NCBI GenBank assembly: GCA_934278005.1
Contig: CAKQWG010000022.1
Coordinates: forward strand, 1 to 26,039
Direction: 5' to 3'
DNA from: an uncultured Pirellulaceae bacterium
GTDB lineage: Bacteria > Planctomycetota > Planctomycetia > Pirellulales > Pirellulaceae
Length of the DNA: 26,039 bases
Under the pieces are notes generated by a model. It ran no database searches, was not told the origin of the DNA, and was given only the letters and a program-made list of their open reading frames with translations. Position numbers and translations under genes: made by a program. Below, in pieces: positions 1-6,289 of this stretch (position 1 is the first letter of the stretch; every line of letters begins with the position of its first letter).

Positions 1-17
1 TGCCGCCCTGCCCCGCT

Positions 18-77
18 AGCCGACGGCGCTAGCCGCGGGCCACTACCCTGCCAGCCGACGGCGCTAGCCGCGGGCCA
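18..77. repeat. Two direct copies of a GC-rich palindromic repeat unit
   Basis: Two identical 25-base units lie at 18-42 and 53-77, 35 bases apart, each beginning AGCCGACGGCGCTAGCCG and running on to CGGGCCA. In the first copy the preceding bases let GCTAGC at 15-20 pair with GCTAGC at 28-33 around a seven-base loop, so a hairpin is possible. A third, slightly diverged copy occurs at 23841-23864, also between genes. This points to a dispersed REP-like intergenic element. No transposase lies nearby. Its function is unknown. Confidence 0.6.
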
Positions 78-290
78 ATTACTCTGCTAACCTCCTGCCC
101 GCTTCAAGTTGCATTCGCCCGGTCAATTCGTGCGACTGTCGATGGCACCACTCCCGGACGATGAGTTGATATTCTTCGGGCGAAAATCGTCGAACCTCGA
201 GCCTCGCGAATCATCCTCCGGTCCAACCGGCTAGAATAGACAGCGTATACAACTTACCTCTACTCGCTCTATCGCAATTCCCTTTACTCT

Positions 291-1871
291 ATGTCGACCA
301 TTCCAGTCCGTTCCGCCGGCCATCCCACTCAAGAAAAACGCGTGGTTGCCGTGATCGACATCGGGGCTACCAGCGTCCGCATGGCCATCGCCGACATCGA
401 TGCCGATGGCAATGTGCGTGTGCTGGAGAGCCTGTCCCAGGCTGTCACGCTGGGCAAGGACACCTTCACGCAGCGGCGGATTCGCAAGAGTTCGATCGAA
501 CAGTGCGTCCGCGTGCTCAAGAGCTACCGCCGCCTGCTAGCCGAATATGGAATCACGCGGCCCGACCAAATGCGCGTCATCGCCACCAGCGCGGTGCGCG
601 AGGCCATCAATCGCTTAGCCTTTCTGGATCGCGTCTATATCGCCACCGGCATCGATGTAGAACCCCTAGATGAGGCCGAGGTAAATCGTATTACCTATAT
701 GGGTATTCAGCCACTGCTGCAGTCCGATCCGCGACTGGCGACCAGCAAATGTGTCGTGGTGGAAGTGGGCGGCGGCAGCACCGAAGTACTGGTGGTGCAG
801 GCCGGTAACGTGCTGTTCTCTCACACCTATCGGCTGGGTTCGCTGCGCCTGCTGGAAATGCTGGAGAAATACGACGCTCCGCCCAACAAACAGCGTGCGA
901 TTATGGAGAGCCAAATCGAGCGCGTGGTAGCCCAGATCCGCGAGCATGTGCCGCGCGATACGCCGCTCAAGATGGTCGCCATCGGCGGCGATGTGCGCTT
1001 TGCTGCCGCGAATCTGCTGGAGTCGTTTGAGCCCACCAGCTTGTCCTATCTATCGGTCGACCAACTGAGCGCGTTTACTCGCAAGATGTTGGTGATGACC
1101 GACGATGAGGCGGTGCGTAAGTATGGCATCAGTTTCCAGGACGCAGAAACCATCGCCCCGGCGCTGCTGAGCTACGTCATGATCGCGCGCGGCTTTGCAC
1201 AGCAGGAACTAGCCATCGCCGACACCAATTTGCGCGATGGGCTGTTGCAAGACATGGCTATCCGCGACGTGTGGACGGCCAATTTTCGCAGCCAGATCAT
1301 ACGCTCCGCCATCAGCCTGGGCAGACGCTTCGATTTCCATGAAAAGCATGCTCGACACGTAGCGACTCTGTGCCGCAAACTGTTCTCGGAGCTGCAGGCC
1401 GAACACCAGCTAGAGCCGAAGATGGAGTTGATCCTGTATCTCTCCGCATTGCTGCACGAAGTGGGCACCTACATCAATGCCCGCAGCAATCACAAACACG
1501 CCATGTACATCATTCGCAACAGTGAGCTGTTTGGGCTGAGCCGCAAAGATGTGTTGCTGGTCGCGCTGGTCGCGCGCTACCATCGCCGCAGCAGTCCGCA
1601 AGCGCAGCACGAGGGCTACGCGGCCTTGGATCGCTCCGACCGTGTAGCAGTCTCCAAACTGTCCGCCATCTTGAGACTGGCCATCGCGCTCGACGACTCG
1701 CGCAGCGGCCGCATCAGCGACATTCAGTGCCGCAGCGATGGTAAAAAAATGGTGATCATCGCCAAAGGTGTCGAGGACGTCTCGGTCGAGCAACTCGCCT
1801 TGCGACAAAGCGGCAACCTGTTCGAGGAGACCTACGGGCTGCCCGTGCAAATCCGCCCCACGCGACGATAG
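291..1871 (+). CDS. Ppx/GppA family exopolyphosphatase / guanosine pentaphosphate phosphohydrolase
   Basis: This cytosolic enzyme of the actin/hexokinase-fold Ppx/GppA family probably hydrolyses inorganic polyphosphate or pppGpp. Phosphate-binding motif 1 is at residues 20-30 (VIDIGATSVR). An ATSAVREA stretch is at 98-105, the acidic DEAE segment expected to hold the catalytic glutamate is at 127-130, and the second glycine loop EVGGGSTE is at 158-165. The C-terminal HD-like helical domain (about 345-470) has H353, H356 and an LHEVG box at 388-392, as in E. coli Ppx. The length of 526 residues fits the two-domain long form. The ATG start has no clear Shine-Dalgarno site but sits just before the domain. 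The gene stands alone and is convergent with the glycosyltransferase downstream. Sequence alone does not separate Ppx from GppA activity. Confidence 0.93.
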   Translation: MSTIPVRSAGHPTQEKRVVAVIDIGATSVRMAIADIDADGNVRVLESLSQAVTLGKDTFTQRRIRKSSIEQCVRVLKSYRRLLAEYGITRPDQMRVIATSAVREAINRLAFLDRVYIATGIDVEPLDEAEVNRITYMGIQPLLQSDPRLATSKCVVVEVGGGSTEVLVVQAGNVLFSHTYRLGSLRLLEMLEKYDAPPNKQRAIMESQIERVVAQIREHVPRDTPLKMVAIGGDVRFAAANLLESFEPTSLSYLSVDQLSAFTRKMLVMTDDEAVRKYGISFQDAETIAPALLSYVMIARGFAQQELAIADTNLRDGLLQDMAIRDVWTANFRSQIIRSAISLGRRFDFHEKHARHVATLCRKLFSELQAEHQLEPKMELILYLSALLHEVGTYINARSNHKHAMYIIRNSELFGLSRKDVLLVALVARYHRRSSPQAQHEGYAALDRSDRVAVSKLSAILRLAIALDDSRSGRISDIQCRSDGKKMVIIAKGVEDVSVEQLALRQSGNLFEETYGLPVQIRPTRR

Positions 1872-1904
1872 GGCTGTGCCAAAATCCGGCGGCTCATAAG
1901 CGAT

Positions 1905-2017
1905 GGCTAGAAGATGCAGCGGACTGGATGCGGTTCCCACTTGCCGCAGGTTCTACTCAGGCATCGGCTGGTGTCACCGGCCCACGCCAAGCTCCGATTA
2001 CCAAACATCTTCTAACC
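1905..2017. repeat. 12-base inverted repeat arms in the ppx/glycosyltransferase gap
   Basis: GGCTAGAAGATG at 1905-1916 matches the reverse complement of CATCTTCTAACC at 2006-2017 at 11 of 12 positions, with 89 bases between the arms. The gap from 1872 to 2085 holds no credible gene. No target-site duplication was seen beside the arms. The arms could be the ends of a small decayed element, a long-range hairpin between convergent genes, or chance. Confidence 0.3.
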
Positions 2018-2085
2018 GCCGTCCCACCTGATCGAACTTGAAGAATTGGAAGGTCGAAATCTCTAGGTTCATTGTTGAGCCGCAG

Positions 2086-3150
2086 CTAACCCGCCCTTCT
2101 CTCCAGACCTCGGACAGGCTGACTGTGCGCAATGTGATCCGCGGCTCTGTGTTGCCAATCGGTAAATGCAGGCACTTTCAGTCCGTTGGCACGGGTTTTT
2201 GGACTGCCGGCCAGCCAATCGTGGCTGCGTTTGATGGCCAGCCTCAATAGCGACTCGCAGGTCATGCGGGCTTTATAGCTCCAGGGGGCGTCGCTGCGGT
2301 GCAGACTGCGTAGCTGCTTCCAACAGCCGTGTGCAAAGCCACCTTTGGCCGCCAAGCGAGCCCATTTGCCGGGGCCCGCCGAGGAGCGTGGCGCAGCGGC
2401 TTCCAAAATTATTGAGGTGGGCATTTTCAGCCCGCGCGCGGCGTAGGCTTCGCGCAGTAGTTCATTCATCAGTTGTCGCTGCTGGGTCGATCGCTGCCAG
2501 CACACGCTCTCGGCGTGTTGTCGGTAGCACAGCACTGGCTCGGGCAAGTTGGCCAACTGACCGCGCTGGGCCAGACGCAACCACAGATCGTGATCTTCCA
2601 CCCACTGATACTTCGGCCGATACCCACCGACGGCTTCCAGGGCTTCGGCGCGGACCATGACCGTCGGATGAAAGTGACCAGTGCGACGATTTAGCAAATT
2701 ATCTAAGATGGCCTGATGCTCGCTCGGCAACTGGCTAAATGCCAGCGGATCGCCTTCAGCGTCGATCTCCACAATCGCCCCACCCACCACGGTACACGTC
2801 GGTTGACGACGCATGAAGAGCGATTGGCGCTCCAAACGGTCGGGCAGCGCGATGTCGTCCGCATCCATCCGGCAGATCAACGGGGCACGCGCTATGGCGC
2901 AGCCGCCGTTGAGCGCAGCCACAATTCCCATATTGCTTTGGTGTATTACTCGGATGCGGTTGTCCTGGCCTGCGAACCACTCCAAAATTGCTCCGCTGGA
3001 ATCGCTGCTGCCATCGTCGACGCAGATCAATTCCCAATCGCGCGACGTCTGCTCGACGATGCTCGCGACCGCCTGCACCAGATACTTCTGGGCGTTGTAG
3101 ACCGGCATAATGACGGACACGAGTGGATCATGAATGCGTCTAAAATTCAT
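2086..3150 (-). CDS. GT2 family (GT-A fold) glycosyltransferase
   Basis: This protein probably transfers a sugar from a nucleotide-sugar donor to a cell-envelope or exopolysaccharide acceptor on the cytoplasmic side. Counted from the chosen ATG, it is 354 residues. It begins with VSVIMPVYNA (11-20), then DDGSSD (45-50), a DADD metal-binding motif (96-99), a GHFHPTVMVR acceptor-side segment (158-167) and WVEDHDLWLRL (183-193), whose ED supplies the likely catalytic base. The open frame extends to a TTG at 3333, but the extra 61 residues are Cys- and Arg-rich and unlike family N-termini, so the ATG at 3150 directly before the GT2 core is preferred. Residues beyond about 240 are basic and less recognisable. 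No transmembrane segment is evident. The gene lies alone, about 290 bases downstream of the metallophosphoesterase on the same strand. Donor and acceptor cannot be named. Confidence 0.85.
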   Translation of the reverse strand: MNFRRIHDPLVSVIMPVYNAQKYLVQAVASIVEQTSRDWELICVDDGSSDSSGAILEWFAGQDNRIRVIHQSNMGIVAALNGGCAIARAPLICRMDADDIALPDRLERQSLFMRRQPTCTVVGGAIVEIDAEGDPLAFSQLPSEHQAILDNLLNRRTGHFHPTVMVRAEALEAVGGYRPKYQWVEDHDLWLRLAQRGQLANLPEPVLCYRQHAESVCWQRSTQQRQLMNELLREAYAARGLKMPTSIILEAAAPRSSAGPGKWARLAAKGGFAHGCWKQLRSLHRSDAPWSYKARMTCESLLRLAIKRSHDWLAGSPKTRANGLKVPAFTDWQHRAADHIAHSQPVRGLERRAG

Positions 3151-3346
3151 TGCCAGCCTGGGATGGTCCAATGGTGCTGTGATAGGTTCGCCACGAGCTA
3201 CGGCTTGGGTGGAAAGCAGACAGCACGTGGCCAAGCAAGTGCTCGCGGCTGCACTCCGCCTGCACAGCGGGCCCCAGCAGAATTGCTCACCCCGACCTAC
3301 ATACTCGATCCCCACCCCGCATATCAATAGCAACCTGCACTAGCTG

Positions 3347-3392
3347 AATGTCGTCCCAATGTCGCGCTAATGTCGCAATGTCGCAATGTCGC
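3347..3392. repeat. Short repeats of AATGTCGC
   Basis: Five copies of AATGTCG or AATGTCGC start at 3347, 3358, 3369, 3377 and 3385; the last three are perfectly tandem with an 8-base period. They lie in the 288-base gap between the metallophosphoesterase stop and the preferred glycosyltransferase ATG. If that gene were read from its upstream TTG at 3333, the repeats would still be upstream of it. The remainder of the gap shows no gene. Confidence 0.55.
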
Positions 3393-3438
3393 GGATAAAA
3401 CACAAATCAATTCACTTGAGCCCAGTCGCCAGCGGGCA

Positions 3439-4212
3439 TCACGATTCGCGCGGGCGGTGGTCAGAGATAGCAATCGGCTGATCGAATTCAAAGTACTGGG
3501 GGTGGGAGCGCATGTGCTTGAGGGCCGCGCCGGGATTGTAGTACTGGATGCCCTGAGATTCATGCCCGAAGACCGGCGCGTGCGTGTGGCCAAAGTAGAT
3601 GCGTTCAACCGGAGTTTCCGAATCGACAGTTAGATTGCCGAGCAGGGTATTTAAGCGTTTGCAGGTCAGATCCGGGCGATGCCTGAGCAGCGGCACCAGC
3701 TTGTGCAAGCGGAGCGCTACCACGCCATCGTAGAGTCCGTGTTTGAACTCCGTTTGCGGCTGCTCATGGTGAAATTTCGCTCGGTAGTTAGCCAAGTCGC
3801 CGCGCGCGTCCAGAATGTCGCCGTGCAGAAACAGCGAGTTGCCAATTTGAAAATGATGCGGATACCACTGAAATCGCTCGTTGCGTTCGCTCAATTGCTG
3901 CAGCAGATGTAGAAATTCGGGATGGCAATCGTGATTGCCTGGAATGAAGCGCACGTGGGCTTGGCCGGTTCGCTCCAGCAGCTCTTCCAGCCACTGAACA
4001 GCGGCCGCCAGGGTCCGCTCGTGGCTGCCGCGGATACTCCAGCGGAAATCGAAAATATCTCCGCCAAGCACTATGTAGCGGTCAGCGGTCTGCGTCTCTT
4101 CCAAGATCTTCGGTATATCATCCGCGTCGCTACGTGGGCTAAACAGATGCAGATCGGAAACGAAGACACCACCACTGGCTGCGCCTATGATCTCGGTGTG
4201 GGGTTCGTTCAT
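3439..4212 (-). CDS. Calcineurin-like metallophosphoesterase, LpxH-like (UDP-2,3-diacylglucosamine pyrophosphatase family)
   Basis: This binuclear-metal phosphoesterase has all five family blocks in order (numbered from the ATG at 4212): SDLHLF at 19-24, GGDIFDF at 50-56, GNHDC at 92-96, LHGD at 129-132 and GHTHAP at 208-213. The SDLHL start, GDIFDF block and 257-residue length resemble LpxH, which cleaves UDP-2,3-diacylglucosamine to lipid X in lipid A synthesis at the inner-membrane face. Members of this family in organisms that also have another LpxH/LpxI can act on other substrates, so the role is inferred. The frame also opens 11 codons earlier at a TTG (4245), but the ATG has a GAGAG stretch upstream and a normal family start. 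The gene is divergent from moxR, with 87 bases between start codons. Confidence 0.8.
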   Translation of the reverse strand: MNEPHTEIIGAASGGVFVSDLHLFSPRSDADDIPKILEETQTADRYIVLGGDIFDFRWSIRGSHERTLAAAVQWLEELLERTGQAHVRFIPGNHDCHPEFLHLLQQLSERNERFQWYPHHFQIGNSLFLHGDILDARGDLANYRAKFHHEQPQTEFKHGLYDGVVALRLHKLVPLLRHRPDLTCKRLNTLLGNLTVDSETPVERIYFGHTHAPVFGHESQGIQYYNPGAALKHMRSHPQYFEFDQPIAISDHRPRES

Positions 4213-4216
4213 GCGG

Positions 4217-4257
4217 CTGATAAATTCTCTCGATAGAGGATACAATCACGATATAAT
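4217..4257 (+). promoter_or_regulatory. Candidate sigma70-type promoter for the moxR operon
   Basis: In the 87-base divergent gap a CTGATA (4217-4222) lies 18 bases before TACAAT (4241-4246), a four-of-six and five-of-six match to the housekeeping -35 and -10. A perfect TATAAT also occurs at 4252-4257 but without a good -35 at standard spacing. Either would give a leader of about 35-50 bases before the GTG of moxR. The assignment rests on the motif and location only. Confidence 0.3.
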
Positions 4258-4299
4258 ACGGGCTCAGGCAGTATAAATCACTTTGGATTTGGGGATAAC

Positions 4300-5373
4300 G
4301 TGGGTAACGCACACAACCTTCAGCCCGCGCCAGCGGTCGATGATGACGAAGCGGTATTGCGCCGACTGAGCGTTAGCCTGCAGTCCATTCGCGCTGAGCT
4401 CGCCAAAATCATCGTGGGCCAGGAGCAGGTTATCGAGCAATTGCTGATCGCGCTGCTGGCTGGCGGCCACTGCTTATTGGTCGGCGTACCGGGCCTAGCC
4501 AAGACGCTCATGATCTCGAGTTTGGCCAAGTCGATCGCCTTGGACTTCCGTCGCATTCAGTTTACCCCGGACCTAATGCCAGCTGACATCACTGGTACGG
4601 AAGTCATTCAAGAGGATCGCAGCAGCGGGCACCGCGAATTCCGTTTCATCCCTGGCCCGATCTTCGCCAACGTCATTCTAGCCGATGAGATCAACCGCAC
4701 GCCCCCTAAGACTCAGGCCGCTTTACTGGAGGCGATGCAGGAAAAGCAGGTGACCGCAGGCGGACGGCGGCACGAGTTGCCCAATCCATTTTTTGTGCTG
4801 GCGACACAAAACCCGATCGACCAAGAGGGGACCTATCCCTTGCCCGAGGCGCAGCTCGATCGTTTTATGTTCAACGTGCTGGTCGACTATCCCAGCCGCG
4901 CCGATGAGCTTGAGGTGGTGTTGCGGACCACGTCGGACGAGCAGGCCGTGCTGCAAACGCAAATCTCCGGCGAGAATCTGCTGGAGATGGCGCACGTAGT
5001 GCGGCGGATCGCGATTACGCCCGCCCTGGCCCTGGTAGCCACGCAAATAGCTCGCCTGACGCGTCCTAGCGACCAGCAAGCCAGCGAGCGCGTGCGGCGG
5101 TGCGTGCGCTGGGGAGCCGGCCCACGAGCTAGCCAGTACATGGTGTTAGGAGCCAAGGCGCGCGCCGCTCTGCATGGCAGTCCAATCGTTCGTCGCGAGG
5201 ACATAGCGGCCGTGGCCCCACCGGTGCTGCGACATCGCATGAAACTCAATTTCCAAGCCGAAGCCGAAGGCACCACCGTCGAGCAGATCATCGAGGAGAT
5301 CATCCACAACGTCGACCACACTCTTCAAGACAGTAGTTCGCGTGAGCAAATCGCAAAAGTACTTCGACCCTGA
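4300..5373 (+). CDS. moxR: MoxR-family AAA+ ATPase
   Basis: This is an AAA+ chaperone-like ATPase thought to work with the von Willebrand A proteins encoded after it, in envelope protein maturation or stress tolerance. Motifs are complete: Walker A GVPGLAKT (62-69), Walker B ILADE (126-130), sensor 1 ATQNP (168-172) and LPEAQLDRFM with the arginine-finger region (181-190). The 357-residue length is slightly above the family norm of about 320-335, because of a short N-terminal lead. The GTG start at 4300 follows a GGGGATAAC stretch that can serve as ribosome site. The stop lies 32 bases inside the next gene, so translation is probably coupled. It is the first gene of a four-gene plus-strand operon. 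Family identity is secure; the physiological client is unknown. Confidence 0.93.
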   Translation: MGNAHNLQPAPAVDDDEAVLRRLSVSLQSIRAELAKIIVGQEQVIEQLLIALLAGGHCLLVGVPGLAKTLMISSLAKSIALDFRRIQFTPDLMPADITGTEVIQEDRSSGHREFRFIPGPIFANVILADEINRTPPKTQAALLEAMQEKQVTAGGRRHELPNPFFVLATQNPIDQEGTYPLPEAQLDRFMFNVLVDYPSRADELEVVLRTTSDEQAVLQTQISGENLLEMAHVVRRIAITPALALVATQIARLTRPSDQQASERVRRCVRWGAGPRASQYMVLGAKARAALHGSPIVRREDIAAVAPPVLRHRMKLNFQAEAEGTTVEQIIEEIIHNVDHTLQDSSSREQIAKVLRP

Positions 5374-6286
5374 GACGCTAGCCCGCATCGGCCCGCTGGG
5401 CCTCCGCGCCCGGACTCTGGTCGAAGGACTGGTGGCCGGACAGCACCGCAGTCCCGTGCGCGGCCACTCCATCGAATTCGCCCAGCATCGCGAATACGTG
5501 CCCGGTGATGACCTGCGACAGGTCGACTGGAAGGTCTATGCGCGTAGCGACAAATACCATCTTAAACAGTACGAAGATGAAACCAGCCTGACGTGCTACC
5601 TACTCGTCGATCACAGCCAAAGCATGCTCTATGGCCAGCCCAGCCTGCAGAGTGAGGCCGGCCACAGCCAGCCCAGCCACAGCGCCAACGGGCTGAGCAA
5701 GCTGCAGTACGCACAGCTCATCGCCTTTAGCCTCGCCTACCTGGCCATCGAACAGCGCGACTATGCCGCTTTGATGACGTTCTCCGACCGCATTGACGAC
5801 TGGCTGCCACCCAGCGGCAGCCCGGCCCAGTTTGAAGACATGATCAGCGTTATGGAGCGGGCCAGCCACCATCCCAAAACAGATTTAGCCAACGTGCTGC
5901 AGCAGGCCGGCCAGCGGTTTGCCCGCCGCGGCTTGGTGGTCTTGATCAGCGACTTGCTGGACGACGTGCAGGCAGTCCTCCAATCGTTGAGGTTGCTGCG
6001 CTTGATGGGCCACGACGCGCTGCTGATCCACGTGCTCGATCGCGACGAAGTCGAATTCCCGTTCGACTCGATGGCCCGCTTTGAAGGCCTGGAAAACCAG
6101 CCACACGTGGTCGCCGATCCGCGATTGATCGCGCAAGCCTATCGCCAAGCGATCAAGCTGTTCTGCCAACAACTGGAAGTCGGTTGTCGCCAAATCGACA
6201 TCGATTACTTTCGGGTGCTGACCGACGAATCCCTGGCTGCCGCGCTGCCCGGCATCCTCGCCTCGCGCTCCTTGCGAGGACTGTAA
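5342..6286 (+). CDS. DUF58 domain protein with vWA-like fold
   Basis: The DUF58 signature REYVPGDDLRQVDWK is at residues 50-64, followed by a vWA-like beta strand and a MIDAS-type DHSQS (90-94) that may bind a divalent metal. No membrane segment is seen, so it is probably cytoplasmic, peripheral to the membrane proteins encoded next. DUF58 proteins are standard partners of MoxR ATPases. At 314 residues it matches the short, soluble DUF58 form. An unusual Ser/His/Gln/Pro-rich insert (about 98-117) sits between the MIDAS loop and the conserved SKLQYAQ helix. It starts with GTG at 5342, inside the 3-prime end of moxR, and ends 3 bases before the next ATG. Confidence 0.92.
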   Translation: MSKSQKYFDPETLARIGPLGLRARTLVEGLVAGQHRSPVRGHSIEFAQHREYVPGDDLRQVDWKVYARSDKYHLKQYEDETSLTCYLLVDHSQSMLYGQPSLQSEAGHSQPSHSANGLSKLQYAQLIAFSLAYLAIEQRDYAALMTFSDRIDDWLPPSGSPAQFEDMISVMERASHHPKTDLANVLQQAGQRFARRGLVVLISDLLDDVQAVLQSLRLLRLMGHDALLIHVLDRDEVEFPFDSMARFEGLENQPHVVADPRLIAQAYRQAIKLFCQQLEVGCRQIDIDYFRVLTDESLAAALPGILASRSLRGL

Positions 6287-6289
6287 GCG

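Noticed and set aside
18..77. CRISPR array
   Set aside because: There are only two adjacent units with a 10-base spacer, and a third copy stands alone far away; no cas genes are present.
1410..1940. Long minus-strand open frame opposite the ppx gene
   Set aside because: It lies almost wholly under a strongly recognised Ppx/GppA gene, has no domain features, and its composition is what the antisense of GC-rich coding DNA gives.
2716..3330. 204-codon plus-strand open frame opposite the glycosyltransferase
   Set aside because: It mirrors the GT2 gene, whose catalytic motifs are complete; the mirror protein has no recognisable family feature.
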